From assembly GCF_003597395.2 (NCBI RefSeq), contig NC_133770.1:90309899-90373898 (forward strand): 64,000 nucleotides of DNA, given 5' to 3'. The translations under genes were made by a program, and so were the position numbers. The stretch is from Chelonoidis abingdonii (lineage: Eukaryota > Chordata > Testudines > Testudinidae). Each line of letters starts with the position of its first letter. Position 1 is the stretch's first letter. Under the pieces are notes generated by a model that saw nothing but the letters and a program-made list of their open reading frames with translations, ran no database searches and was not told where the DNA came from. This document shows, in pieces, positions 26,001 to 37,868 of the stretch.

Positions 26001-27265
26001 TCTCTTAGGTTTGCAGAGTCAGATTCATATGACCTGCAACTCAGATACAAGACTGTCATTGACACCAGTAGGAGTTTTGCATGTGGACTAACGGTGCCAT
26101 TTGGTACTAAATGCAGGTACATGAATCCAAAAATATACCACCAGAAATAAAGGGCTAGGTTGTCAGCTGTGCCTAGCTGCCAGATGATCGCCAGTTGCAA
26201 ATCACTGATGCTAGGGCTATTTCTACACCAGTTGGCAATGGCACCCCGTCGTCCCTGTTCCCTACATCAGGGGCTGCAGGCAATGATGACTATCCCAATT
26301 CTGCACCCACTGGCAACTCCATCCTGTTGGGAGAACAACCAACTGAGAAGATCTGATTGTTTTCTGTCCCCATGTATTGCCAGCTGAGAATCTGCCCCTG
26401 GGAGTTTCAATTCAACATACCTTCAGTTCAAGGTTTTGATACATTTCCAACTTTTCTAAACAGCCATCTTTAGGGAAAGTATTTCACCCTGTTTCACTTT
26501 AAATGTTTCTTATGTTGATGGATATTTTTCACAAATTCAATAGTCCTATTATCAGTTCATTTTCACTTGGACCCTCAGGAGGCTGTACCGGTCCTCTCAA
26601 GGATTCTCTGATATGCAGTCTAGAAACTGCCAGCTTTCACAGCATATCATCTTAATTAGACATTGTAATACCAAATTCTAAAAATCTCTTCACAGGTATG
26701 CGGGTCTCCGATATTATATGGACACCATGTAAAAACCAAGGAGACAGGTATCAGTTGCTATTTCCCAAGACTATTTGCAGTATGAGGATAATTAAAAATC
26801 ACAAATAAGCAAATGGCCAGGAATTCCTGCCATATTTCATCTAATTGCTAAATGTGATTTATCTTTTAGTGAAGACAAGATGACAGCATGATGGGTACTA
26901 AACTATCTCTGTAACAAGAAATAACTACTTAGATTGAGTCATTGATTCTTCCACTTGTGTTTAATTTCGGTATCCTAACAACACAGATCTGTTTCCTAAG
27001 GCACTGAAAGGCGGGCTTTCTAATAGCTAGAGATGGATATGGTAAGTTAAAGACCCAATCTGGCAATTTTCAGCACACGGGCAGGCTGCTTCATGCAGGT
27101 GGTGAAGCAAATGTGGGCTCCCTGCAGGCATTGCACTCTGCCTGTTTGCTATCAGTTGCAGGATTAGGGCCTAAGAATGGGGAGAGACATTGTGTTCCGG
27201 CACTAGAATGTTGCATTGCTATGCCAATATAGTTAAAGCAGTACAGTTCCCCACCCCCCAAGTGT

Positions 27266-29690
27266 ACATAAGAACAGCCGTACTGGGTCATCACAAAGCT
27301 TCATCCAGCCCAGTATCCTGTCTACCGACAGTGGCCAATGCCAGGTGCCCCAGAGGGAGTGAACCTAACAGGTAATGATCAAGTGATCACTCTCCTGCCG
27401 TCCATCACCACCCTCTGACAAACAGAGGCTAGAGACACCATTCCCTACCCATCCTGGCTAATAGTCATTAATGGACTTAACCTTCATGAATTTGTCCATG
27501 TTTTGTCTGTTATGGTCCTAGCCTTCACAACCTCCTCAGGTAACGAGTTCCACAAGTTGACTGTGCACTGTGTGAAGAAGAACTTCCTATTTTTCGTTTT
27601 AAACCTACTGCCCATTAATTTCATTTGGTGGCCCCTAGTTCTTATATTATGGGAACAAGTAAATAACTTTTCCTTATTCAGTTTCTCCTCACCACTTATG
27701 ATTTTATATACTCTATCATATGCCACCTTAGTCTCTTCTTTACCAAGATGAAAAGTCCTAGCCTCTTTAATCTCTCCTCATATGGAACCCATTCCAAACC
27801 CCTAATCATTTTAGTTGCCCTTCTCTGAACCTTTTCTAGTACCAGTTTATCTTTTTTAGAGGAGTATTCAAGTTGTGGGTGTACCATGGATTTATATAAG
27901 GGCAATAAGATATTCTCTCTCTTATTCTCTATCCTCTTTTTAATGATTCCTAACATTCTGTTTGCTTTTTTAACTGCCGCTGCACGCTTTGTGGAGGTCT
28001 TCAGAGAACTATCCACGATGACTCCAAGATCTTTTTCCTGTTTAGTTCTAGCTAAATTAGCCCCCGTCATATCGTATGGATAGTTGGGGTTATTTTTCCC
28101 AGTGTGCATTACTTTACATTTATCCACATTAAATTTCATTTTCCGTTTTGTTGCCCAATCACTTAGTTTTTGAGATCTTTTTGAAGTTCTTCACAGTCTG
28201 CTTTGGTCTTAACTATCTTGAGCAGTTTAGTATCATCTGTGAGCTTTGCCACCTCACTTTTTACCCCTTTCTCCACATCATTTATGAATAAGTTGAATAT
28301 TATTGGTCCTAGGACTGACCCTTGGGGAACACCAATAGTTACCCCTCTCCATTCTGAAAATTTACCATTTAATCCTACCTTTTGTTCGCTGTCTTTTAAC
28401 CAGTTCTCAGTCCATGAAAGCATCTTCCCTCTTATTCCATGACAGCTTAATTTATGTAAGCGCTTTTGGTGGGGGACCTTGTCAAAGGCTTTCTGGAATC
28501 TAAATACACTATGTCCACTGATCCCCCTTGTCCACATGTTTGTTGACTCCTTCAAAGAACTCTAATAGATTAGTAAGACATGATTTCCCATTACAAAAAC
28601 CATGTTGACTTTTGCTCAACAATTTGTGTTCTTCTATGTGTCTGACAATTTTATTCTTTACAATTGTTTCAACTAATTTGCCTGGTACTGACGTTAGGCT
28701 TACCGGTCTGTAATTGCCAGGATCACCTCTAGAGCCCTTTTTAAATATTGGCATTACGTTAGCTATCTTCCAGTCATTGGGTACAGAAGCCGATTTAAAG
28801 GACAGATTACAACCCCTAGTTCGTAGTTCTGCAATTTCACATTTGAATTCTTTCAGAACTCTTGAGTGAATGCCATCTGGTCCCGTTGACTTGTTACTGT
28901 TAAGTTTATCAGTTAATTCCAAAACCACCTCTAGTGATACCTCAAGTTGTGACAATTCCTCAGATTTGTCACCTACAAAAGCTGGCTCAGGTTTGTGAAT
29001 CTCCCTAACATCCTCAGCCGTGAAGACTGAAGCAAAGAATTCATTTAGTTTCTCCTCAATGACTTTATCGTCTTTAAGCGCTCCTTTTGTATCTTAATCG
29101 TCCAGGGCGCCACTGGTTGTTTAGCAGGCTTCCTGCTTCTGATGTACTTAAAAAACATTTTGTTATTACTTTTTAAGTTTTTGGCTAGCTATTCTTCAAA
29201 CTCCTTTTTGGCTTTTCTTATAACATTTTTACACTTAATTTGGCAGTGTTTATGCTCCTTTCCATTTATCTCAGTAGGATTTGACTTCCACTTTTTAAAA
29301 GATGCCTTTTCATCTTCCACTTTTTATCTTTTACATGGTTGTTAAGCAACTGTGGCTCTTTTTTAGTTGTTTTACTGTGTTTTTTTTAATTTGGGGTATA
29401 CATTTAAGTTGGGCCTCTATTATGGTGTCTTTGAAAAGTGTCCATGCAGCTTGCAGGGATTTTACTCTATTGATTGTAACTTTTAATTTCTGTTTAACTA
29501 ACCTCCTCCTTTTTGCATTGTTCCGCTTTCTGAAGTTAAAAGCCACAGTGTTGGGCTGTTGAGGTGTTCTTCCCACCACAGGAATGTTAAAAGTTATTAT
29601 ATTAAGGTCACTATTTCCAAGTGGTCCTGTTATAGTTACCTTTTGGACCAGATCCTGCACTCCACTCAGGACCTAATTGAGAATTGTCTC
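27266..29690 (-). repeat. CR1 LINE, 5'-truncated, ~2.4 kb
   Basis: The minus-strand 3' end is at the left edge (acataagaacagccgtactg). The 3' UTR continues to about 27480, followed by ORF2 remnants read right to left. It is one of the best-preserved copies here. About 29142-29690 is an upstream ORF2 region between endonuclease and RT, much decayed. The 5' boundary is unclear. Confidence 0.9.
27484..28955 (-). pseudogene. CR1 ORF2 reverse transcriptase, broken
   Basis: Read on the minus strand, pieces of a LINE reverse transcriptase appear in order. 28955-28509 has LDKLNSNKSTGPDGIHSRVL-like text, DWKIANVMPIFKKG and NYRPVSLT. 28555-28163 has FQKAFDKVPHQ, VTIGVPQGSVLGPI and, where the catalytic FADD box is expected, LTDDTKL. 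28139-27696 has KFNVDKCKVMHTG and LGVIVDSSLK. 27726-27484 has the C-terminal region. The pieces lie in different frames, so at least two frameshifts separate them. The altered catalytic box (FA to LT) marks a dead copy. Confidence 0.88.
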
Positions 29691-29734
29691 TTCCCTTGTG
29701 GGTTCCTGTACCAGCTGCTCCAAGAAGCAGTCAT

Positions 29735-29950
29735 TTAAAGTGTAGATGCATTTATATCAGTATAACAATACTTTATACCGGTATTGATATTTCCATATGA
29801 GAAGAGGAATAATTATGCCAATAAAAGTCACCTTTATGCTAGTATAACTGCATTCACACTAGGCCTTTTACCTGTATAATTAGTTCAGTAAAAAGCACAC
29901 CTCTAACTGACATAGTTATACCAGTAAAAGTTTTAAATACAGACCAGGCC
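29735..29950. mobile_element. MITE-like AT-rich repeat
   Basis: It contains 'gtagatgcatttatatcagtataac' in parts, 'tgctagtataactgcattcac' in parts, and ends with 'cagaccaggcctta'. The words tataccgg/ttatacca recur in both senses, as in decayed MITEs. Termini are not clear enough to classify. Confidence 0.4.
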
Positions 29951-30061
29951 TTAGTTATGCCTGTGTAAATCCTGTTTAACTTTGCTGAGGTCAGTGGAAT
30001 TACTCTAGATTTACACCGGTGAAATAGGGAGTAGAATTTGGCCAAGTGAATGTTTATACAC

Positions 30062-30165
30062 CTCTACCCTGACATAACGCTGTCCTCGGGAGCCAAAAAA
30101 TCTGACCGCATTATAAGTGAAACTGTTATATTGAACTTGCTTTGCTCTGGCAGTGTAAAACAGCC
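30062..30165. repeat. Unclassified interspersed repeat
   Basis: 'cataacgctgtcctcggga', 'gccaaaaaatctgaccgc' and 'ttatattgaacttgctttg' resemble a repeat I recall as common in chelonian genomes, a DNA-transposon-derived piece. Only one end is visible. Confidence 0.35.
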
Positions 30166-30224
30166 CTAAGGCCATTTTAAAGCCCCTTTCTATTCCCAGA
30201 GCTGTGTAAAGAAGTGTACACTCA

Positions 30225-30440
30225 GGTTTTGTATATAACTATTTTGGTTAGGGGTGTGATTTTTCTTAACTGATGTAGTTACACAGGTACAGCCCCTTGT
30301 GTGGATGTAATTATACTGGCATAGCTTATTCCCCTTCCCATAAAGAAATAAGCTATACCATTATAAATACCTTTATGCCTACATGACAGCATCCACAGTA
30401 GGGAGGGCTATAACAGAATTACTATACCCGTATTGATAAA
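30225..30440. mobile_element. MITE-like AT-rich repeat
   Basis: It has 'actgatgtagttacacaggta', 'ggatgtaattatactggcat' in parts, and 'ataagctataccattata', similar in words to 4536-4722 and 29735-29950. It is probably the same loose group. No target duplication found. Confidence 0.35.
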
Positions 30441-31569
30441 GTAATACAACTTTTATATAGAGACGAGCCGTTACAGTAACTGAGAACTCAAACCTTCTGT
30501 CCTAGAGTTGGTAGCCTGTATTACTCTTAGTATCTAAAAATAAACAGGCTTGTTTCTCCACTTTGGCTTAAAAATGTAGCTTCCAGGCTGTGACCTTCTG
30601 TGCCAAGTTTCATTCCGGAGCCAATTTGTAAACCCTTGTAAATTTCAAATTTAACTACAGAGACTCAGCCACTCTTGCTATCACAATGTTATCTTCCAAA
30701 AAGTAACAAAAATACAGTACTGATGTGGTTGTCTGCATGCTGTGGATGCCATTGCATGTGAGGTATTATCATGAAAACTACATTATCACAGTAATTTGGA
30801 GCCTTTGGGTATCTGATGTGCCAATTGCCTTCACTTGGTTTTGGTATGCAATTTATCATTGGAGTGGCCTGCCCTGCTAAAATGCGCCCTTTGTAGGCAG
30901 AGGCGAAGCTAATATACTTTCAAAGTGTATTTGAATTGCTTCAATAAATCACCGCTGTCACTGTGAGCATTTTTATCATTTGCCAGAACAACATATTATC
31001 TTCATGTTTCATAGTCGTGATGTTCTTCTGGACTTTTATTTGTGTAAATTGTAATGCATCATAACCTAGTTTATCAAATAAATTAGGTAGCCCATAATAT
31101 ATATTTTTTTCAATTTTAAGGTGGAAACTTTTGCCTTGCCCTGAGAAGAAGGTGTTTTTATGGTAGTTGCTTTGTAGCAGTAATTAATTTTTTTTAAAAT
31201 TATTATTTGGCTATGAAAATACATGCAATTTAGTTTAATTTATTCATTTTCATTTTCTCAGATAGTTTATGCAGCTGGTAATATTTTCCTTTAGAGTCTG
31301 AAGTGCATATGCATTTCCTTTCGGCCTTTGCTGTGCAGCCAGGAGAAGAGCAAAGGTGCAAGAGTAGAACAAAGGAGTAATGCAGGATGCACCCTACTCC
31401 ACGTGGCTAATTTGTCTATTTTGCAAAAATAGATGTAAAGCCTGATTGATGGCATGGGTAAAATGAAGTAGGGGCAGGTGCTGGGGAGCAACTGTACTAT
31501 GAAGTGCTGCCCCCATTCAGAACTTCAGCACAATCTACAGGGGAAGCTGCAAGGAGTGAATTGTGACTG

Positions 31570-31577
31570 ACTGTATA
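31570..31577. repeat. 8-bp target-site duplication, left copy
   Basis: actgtata, repeated exactly at 32109-32116 on the other side of the hAT element. Confidence 0.9.
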
Positions 31578-32108
31578 CAAGGCCAGTGCAACCATTTAGG
31601 CAACCTAGGCGGACGCCTAGGGCGCTAGGATTTGGGGGGTGACGTTTTCTTTGGCTACGACCACAGCAGCCAGATTTTCGTCTGCCCCAGTCGCCACCAG
31701 CATTTAGGCAGAGGGAGCTGAGGCAGGGGAGCGCGGGGAGGGCTGCCTGCAGCAAGTAAGGGGAGGGGGTGGCACACAGGGGAACTCCCCACCCCAGCTG
31801 ACCCTGCCCCGCCTCCTCCCCGAGAATTCCATGGTTGCTTCAGTGATGGCGTGCTCGGGGAGGAGGTGGAGCAAGGGTGAGCTGCTTCACGTCTCCCACC
31901 TCCCAGTCTTGCGGCTCCAATCAGCTTAGGCGCCGCAAGCCTGGGAGGTGGGAGAAGTGACGCAGCGACGGTGTGATCGGGGTGGAGGCAGAGCAGGGGT
32001 GATCTGGGGCAGGGGGTGCCTCAGGGGGAGGGCTTGGGGACGGGGGGAGGGCGCAAGTTGGAAGTTTCACCTAGGGTGTGAAACATCCTTGGTGAGGCAC
32101 CGACCCTG
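31578..32108. mobile_element. Nonautonomous hAT element, 531 bp, GC-rich
   Basis: The ends are inverted (caaggccagtgc at left, gcaccgaccctg at right, 9 of 12 matching) and flanked by exact 8-bp copies of actgtata, the hAT signature. There is no transposase ORF. The interior is far more GC-rich than the host intron. It includes a near-perfect hairpin, with arms 31892-31915 and 31932-31955 (23/24 paired) and a 16-nt loop containing CCAAT. The insertion is fairly young, because its target duplication is intact. Confidence 0.92.
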
Positions 32109-32116
32109 ACTGTATA
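32109..32116. repeat. 8-bp target-site duplication, right copy
   Basis: actgtata, identical to 31570-31577. Confidence 0.9.
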
Positions 32117-33746
32117 TGTTGGGATTCTCCTCTGCAGAATTGCAATGCAAGGCTGAGGCAGTGAGCCAGTGACAGAATGGTCCTGCTGTGAGGGTGCAGA
32201 GAGATGGGGAGAGGAAAGCTATTGAGATGTGTCCCTCTGTGTAGGTGGACATACTCTACAGGTTGGGGAGCAAGTATTCTTCTGAACCCACTCCTTGCCC
32301 ACTCTACATCTCTCCCTGTTCTGTGGACCGTGGATGTGACTGAATTCCTTGGCTGCAGGGCTGCCACAGTCTATGCTTTCATTAGTGTCCCTCTGAACAT
32401 GTTTGCATAGCAGAGGAATGTGTAGACCAGAGTTAAGCTCTCAGAAGGGGAGAAGAGGGAGGAAAGTAGCTAGTCCTGTCATTCTAAGCTGAGGACAGAA
32501 GCAAGTTTACATTTTATGTCAATTCTGCTACTCAAGCCATTTATGACCCCAAAGTAGATGTGTTTATTGGCATGACATATAGCCCATTCAAAGTTCTCCT
32601 TTCTTGGGAATGTTCAAACACTAAATATGGTCTGCATAGGGCAGCTAATAAATTGACTTCATTTTATGGCTTTGCCTAAAGTATCAGTGACTTAATTTGC
32701 CATCCCTTCTGCTATGATGAAAAAAGTCCTTTTCTTTTTAATTGACGCAATAGCTCATTCCAGAATGTGAAAACAAGGCCTATAAAAATGTCAGCTTTTG
32801 TAATTAGAAAATAATTTATTTGCTGGAGGTATATTTTTCAAGATGTGTGGATCACATTCCTCTGTCCTTAATTTTAAAAAGTCACCATTGTATAATAGCT
32901 GTGCTGCAAGAGATTGAGTTCCTTGCCATTAGAAGTAATGTACGGATCTGAGTTACAATTGTCCTGTATGATTGTTTTATTTTTATTGTTTAAACTAGGG
33001 ATGGGCACGAGTTGTTGAAAAACATTTTGCTAGTATTTTCCCACATATTTTTTTTTATCTCTCTCTTCACAAATTTTGAATGCGCAGACATTTTGAGTAG
33101 ATTGGCTAGCAAAATCCAGTTTTGCTCTTGAAATGTGTGTTGCAGATTTTACATGGAGGCACTTGGGCAGCTGTGTTTGGCAGTTTTAAGTTTGAGTAGA
33201 GAAGTTTCACACAGATGCAAGGGAGTGCCTGCATCACATGCAGATCCTTTAGCAGGATTGGAGCCCAAGTCAGTAAAGAGAAGTAACTTTGGTAATCATT
33301 CACTCTGGTGGCATTGCTAGAAAAAATCACTAGGATTTATACTATGCCTTGTTTCCTTGATATTCCTCCCTCCAAAGACTGGCAGGAGCTTGGTGTTGGC
33401 ATTCTAGTGTGGATATTTTGCCCATCTCTAGTTTAAAACATTTTAAGCAATCAATAACCATTATTAAACCTGTACAAAGCCTTCCAAGTTCATTTCAGAG
33501 TGGATTCGTACACTGCTAGAAAGCTGTGAAATTTGCAAAGACTGGGTTCAAAAGAACCGTGGTCCCATAATTAGATTTCATTGTGCACCCATAGGCAAAG
33601 CAAGGTTCAAGCTGCACCTATTCTCATAGGATCCACTGTATTGCTAGAACCAGCGGGGGATTTGTACCCCTCTTAGGGAATTCCATGTGACTTGCTGCAT
33701 ATTTCTTTACCCAGTAAGTGTATTTCAATGCCTAACTCTTATAGTT

Positions 33747-33812
33747 CCTGATCCAGTGCCCACTGAAGTCAGTGGTAGTTTTTCCACTGACTTCACAGGA
33801 CTCTGGATCAGG
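33747..33812. repeat. Short palindromic MITE, 66 bp
   Basis: 29-nt arms at 33747-33775 and 33784-33812 pair with about five mismatches around an 8-nt loop (tagttttt). The outer ends read cctgatccag/ctggatcagg. The inner ends read tgaagtcagtgg/ccactgacttca. Confidence 0.8.
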
Positions 33813-33834
33813 CCCATGTAGCACTTTTCATGTG

Positions 33835-34022
33835 TCAATCTCAATATGCTTTACAAAGATGCACAGTATCATCACCTCTCTTTTACAAATGTGGAAAGTG
33901 AGGCACAGAGAGGTTAAAGTGACATGCCCAAGGTGACACAGCAGGTCAGGAGTAGAGCTGGGAATTCAGCCTATGTATCCTGAGTCCCAGTCCAACCCTC
34001 TATCCTCCAGGCATTAGACTCT
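33835..34022 (+). repeat. MIR SINE
   Basis: Starts near 'atgctttacaaagatgcaca', then 'gtgaggcacagagaggttaa', 'atgcccaaggtgacacagca', 'agagctgggaattcagcc' and 'gagtcccagtccaac', the full MIR core and 3' region order. Confidence 0.85.
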
Positions 34023-34024
34023 GA

Positions 34025-34378
34025 GGGTAGACCTACACTTAGGGTGTGTAGAGTACAGCTGCTGCATGCACAGCTAGCATGGTTTAAATAGCAATGTAGA
34101 TGGTTAGGCACTGCTTAGAGTAGGGTAAAGACACACTAGAACTATAGGGTATGTGCCCTACAGGGCTAGCTATACACCCAAGTGGTGCCATCCACATCTA
34201 CACTGCTATTTCTAGCAGAGTAGTGTCCTGCTTCCTCCCAGCTGCTGGAACCTTTCCCCATCGCCTTCTCCCGCCAGGGTTTTTTCATGGCCTCCTATAG
34301 CTACACACCACAATGTGGATGCAGTGTGTAGCTATGTGTACACTGGACACCGCCACTGCAGATGTAGACAAGGCCTAA
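34025..34378. mobile_element. MITE with 'tagacctacac / gatgtagacaaggcc' termini
   Basis: The left end ggtagacctacacttag and right end gcagatgtagacaaggcct are imperfect inverted repeats. Internal inverted words (gctagctatacacc / gtgtgtagctatgtg) recur. This end type is shared with 51685-51915 (gctgtgtctacac). It directly abuts the MIR at its left. Confidence 0.6.
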
Positions 34379-34840
34379 ATTCCCTCATGAGGAGCAGATA
34401 CTCAGAGAAAAAAATCAGCCAAAGTTTTTGTTGGACAGAAGAAGAAAAAATCCACTGCTGGTTTAGAAATGTAGTGTGAATACAAGCCTGAACTGATTGA
34501 GTATTTATGCTGTTTGAGTTGAATATTTCATACAGCCCTAGTCCTCATAGCTGTAGGCATTTATGATTTGATCCTGCTCCCAGATCCTACAAATATCAAC
34601 TGCCACATGGCTTATAAAATCCTCTACTTGTTTGCTAGTGTAGCTGATTTTACAAAGCATTGTATGAAATAACCAGTCATCAAGAGTGGCAACCTAGACC
34701 CAGTGATTTTGGTCATGCACAGTAGGTCTAAATCATAGAAAAATTAATCCTTCACAAATACTGTAATTCACAAACATTCAGAAAATGTATGTACAATATA
34801 AAATGCTGTTCTGTATGTTAGTTTCTGCATGTATGGATGA

Positions 34841-34917
34841 GTTCTGCCTTCATTTACACTTGTGCATTTCCCATTGACTTCAATGGAATTGTATAGGTTC
34901 AACAGAGGGCAGAATTG
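34841..34917. repeat. Short palindromic repeat
   Basis: Outer arms gttctgccttcatttacac and gttcaacagagggcagaa, and a core of cccattgacttcaatgg, fold back imperfectly. Same style as the other 65-110 bp palindromes. Confidence 0.6.
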
Positions 34918-35199
34918 GTTTCCTGGATTTTAAGTATTTCACAAAACGAGCTTGTACGAGGAAGTTTATTTGACAGTTTGCCCATATCATGGTAGTACAC
35001 AGGACAATGACCACGACAAGTTTACAGGATTCCTTTTGGAAACATAAGATTGATCCTGTTATACTGAGTTTCAAAATGGCTAATATATTATGCAGTGGAA
35101 ACTTGGGGATTGGTACTGGAAGAAGGGAGCTTTTCACATGGAGATGACCAGTTCAAATCCAGCCCAGGTTAGTGGCTGAAAATGTTTACATCTGCTGGC

Positions 35200-35265
35200 T
35201 GTGGGCCTGATTCAAGCCATTTGAAGTCGGTGGAAAGACTTGCATTAGGGTTTGGACGGGCCCTA
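35200..35265. repeat. Decayed short palindromic repeat
   Basis: gggcctgattcaagccatt and gggtttggacgggccc are the outer arms, with 'gaagtcggtggaaagact' between. A degraded member of the palindromic family. Confidence 0.4.
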
Positions 35266-35829
35266 TATGAAGAGAGTTGATGATCTCTGACCAGTTCTCT
35301 AGACAGCAGGTGCCCATGTCCTCACTGTCAGTCCTGTTGAAAATCTCAGCAGAGAGGTTCAGCAACAAGCAGACATGGAGACTGCCGAATCTTCACTCTT
35401 CTAAAGGCAGTCCCTCTCTAGCTTAGGACTCAAGCATATCCATGTGGCTCTGGAGGGAAGCTTGCTGCATGCTGCTGACACGCTGTATTTGTTCTTTGGT
35501 TCTATGACTATTCAGGGGGCTTCAGTTTCCAGGTATTAATCCTGTCACTTTCCCAAATGTCGCTACACTCAAGACAAAATAAAAGACTAAATGGGAACAT
35601 TGCTGTGCTTTCCCTTTCTGTGTTTTATTAAGTTGATGGTTATTCTGTCTGGCCAAAGTGTAGCTAAGAATGTACTGTTTTCAGTATGGTGTTGAGACGT
35701 ATCCCATGGGCAAACTATTAAAATTTTTGTACCTGAAGTTAAGCACTTGAATTCATAATTAGGCCATTTTTATTTAGATCCCTGATTTTTTTTTCAAAGA
35801 TGCTGAAAATCTGCTGCTCCCATTGAAGT

Positions 35830-36022
35830 TAATGGGAATATGTGTATACTAGAAGCTGAGAATGCCAGAAGCTGGGAATGGGCGATGGGGGATGGATCAT
35901 TTGATGAGTACCTGTTCTTTTCATTCTCTTGGGGGCACCTGGCATTGGCCACTGTCAGATGACAGGATACTGGACTAGGTGAACCATTGGTCTGACCCAG
36001 TATGGTCATTCTTATGTTCTTA
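35830..36022 (+). repeat. CR1 LINE 3' end
   Basis: Blocks such as cacctggcattggccactgt, 'gacaggatactggactaggt' and 'ctgacccagtatggtcattc' match, in opposite orientation, the 3' end of the CR1 at 27266-27420. Only the 3' UTR is present. Confidence 0.85.
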
Positions 36023-36767
36023 ATATACTAGTCAATATAAATGTAACAGAATCTCATCAGGCCCTGTGTTTGTGGATACACAATGATATCAAGTTGACTT
36101 CACGTATAGAATATACATTCTGTTCCGCAAAAAAAAAAATAATCTGCAAGGCCTTTTGGCTTGTGACTGAAGGACATGTGGTGGTAGGGGTCCTGTGCTG
36201 ACATTTGGTTTTGTTGGTGAAAAATAAGTGTGGTTCCTTTGGCAGCCCCATCTGCTCTCAGTAAGGAAAAGGATTGAAGCTTTGCCTCCAGGGATGAGCA
36301 TATGTCTCCTTTGCAGCACGTGTAGCCTCTGCCCCCTCCCCTTCCGCCCCCTCCCGAGACCAAATTATTAGACTCGACTGTGGTGGCCATTGTTTTATTA
36401 GTTGTACAGTCCTTTCACAAATGATTGATGCTAAGTCTTGCAGATTTCACATTTTTAACAGTTCAGTGTGATAGGCTGACACCTTTCTTTGTCTCACCCA
36501 CAACCCACTTTCCATAAGGGTGAATGAAAGGTGGCTTAACATACTTGTGACAGACAAGCCTTGAGATGATATGTATTAATACATTTCATAGAACTCAATT
36601 CTATTTGATATGGGCCACCTTTATTTCTGTTGAGTAGTGCCTTCCTCTGCAAGTTGTCCAGTTGATTTCTTGGGGATGATTAATGGACTAAGATACTACT
36701 AAGCATGCATAAGAGTAACAGAATCTTGCACTAGAAGAGCTGCAACCTGTGAAGTCTTGAGTATTAT

Positions 36768-36876
36768 GGCACTGATACAGCAAAGCATGCAGAGCACTTA
36801 AGCAAACTGGAGTCAAGGAAACTACTCACATACTTAGGAATAAGCATGTGCTTAAGTGCTTTGCTGGATCAGGGCC
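36768..36876. repeat. Palindromic MITE, ~109 bp
   Basis: The left arm (ggcactgatacagcaaagca, then agagcacttaag) pairs with the right arm (aagcatgtgcttaag, then tgctttgctggatcagggcc). The centre carries 'actactcacatac'. Confidence 0.7.
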
Positions 36877-36913
36877 AAAGTAATCCTCGTGTTACATGTT
36901 TGAGCCCTCAGAG

Positions 36914-36984
36914 GGTGATCCAAAGCCCATGCAGGTGAATAGGACGGCTCCCATTGACTTCAGTATGCTTTGGGTCAGATCTTG
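36914..36984. repeat. Short palindromic MITE
   Basis: The left arm gggtgatccaaagcccatgc pairs with the right arm gtatgctttgggtcagatc. The middle is ctcccattgacttcag. Same family as 33747-33812 and 42612-42690. Confidence 0.65.
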
Positions 36985-37011
36985 TGCGGGTATGTGTAGA
37001 CATACATAAAG

Positions 37012-37123
37012 GGCCAGACTCTGCAATTAGATCCATGCTGGGAGATCCCTGTGCTCAGTTGGAGCTCTGTTGACTTTAATGTGATCCCTGTGTCTGTGTG
37101 GCTCCAGCTGAAGGATCTGGCCT
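37012..37123. repeat. Palindromic repeat, imperfect
   Basis: The left end gggccagactctgcaa and right end aaggatctggcct are inverted. 'gagatccctgtgctcagt' recurs as 'gtgatccctgtgtctgtg'. Confidence 0.45.
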
Positions 37124-37564
37124 ATAATTTGCCATCCACTTATCTTTTCTTCAAAAAACACGTTTTATTCTGTTGCTTTGGATTTTAACCTGCACACTTT
37201 ATATGTTCAGAAGCACAGAGGAGAGAGAATTTCACGACACAATGGTCTTTGCTGCAAATGGTATTTACTGCACAGTTGGTGTCCCATTTGCAAAACTGTC
37301 TCTAGGAACTCCATGGAGTTGGGCTGCAAAACAAAGCTCAACCTATAAATGTGACAAGCGTGTATCCTTGGAGAGAATTTACACTGCTCAGCAGTGATTT
37401 ACGTAGTTCTGCCCTGACTGATACTTCACCAACATGCTGAAAACTTCCCTTTGTTCACAGAGCCCAGTAAGAATTCTGGAGACAGAAGAGCTTTTAGAAT
37501 GGAAACAACATACTGGGTTTATGCCTCCTCTCAGCCATTGAAGTGATTCTCCTCAGGGGGGGTA

Positions 37565-37737
37565 CTGAACCAATATCTAAGGGTCCTGTATTCTACCCCT
37601 ACCTCTGTCACTGACTTCCTGTCTGACCTTGTCCAAGTCACTTCACCTCTTGAGTCTCTCTTCCCCCTTGCAGCCTCCGGCTGTCTTATCTGTTCAGACT
37701 GTAAGGTCTTTTGGACAAGGACTGTCTCTTACTATAT
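37565..37737 (-). repeat. MIR SINE, left part (split by the Penelope-like insertion)
   Basis: 'gtattctacccctacctctg', 'ctgaccttgtccaagtcact' and 'gtaaggtcttttggacaagg' are MIR blocks read in complement. The element breaks off at ctcttactatat (37726-37737) and resumes at 41326 with the same 12 bases. Confidence 0.75.
37726..37737. repeat. 12-bp target-site duplication, left copy
   Basis: ctcttactatat, found again at 41326-41337. Confidence 0.85.
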
Positions 37738-37868
37738 CAGAGGGGTAGCCGTGTTAGTCTGGATCTGTAAAAGCAGCAGAGAATCCTGTGGCACCTTATA
37801 GACTAACAGACGTTTTGGAGCATGAGCGTTCGTGGGTGAATACCCACTTCGTCAGACGCATGTAGTGG

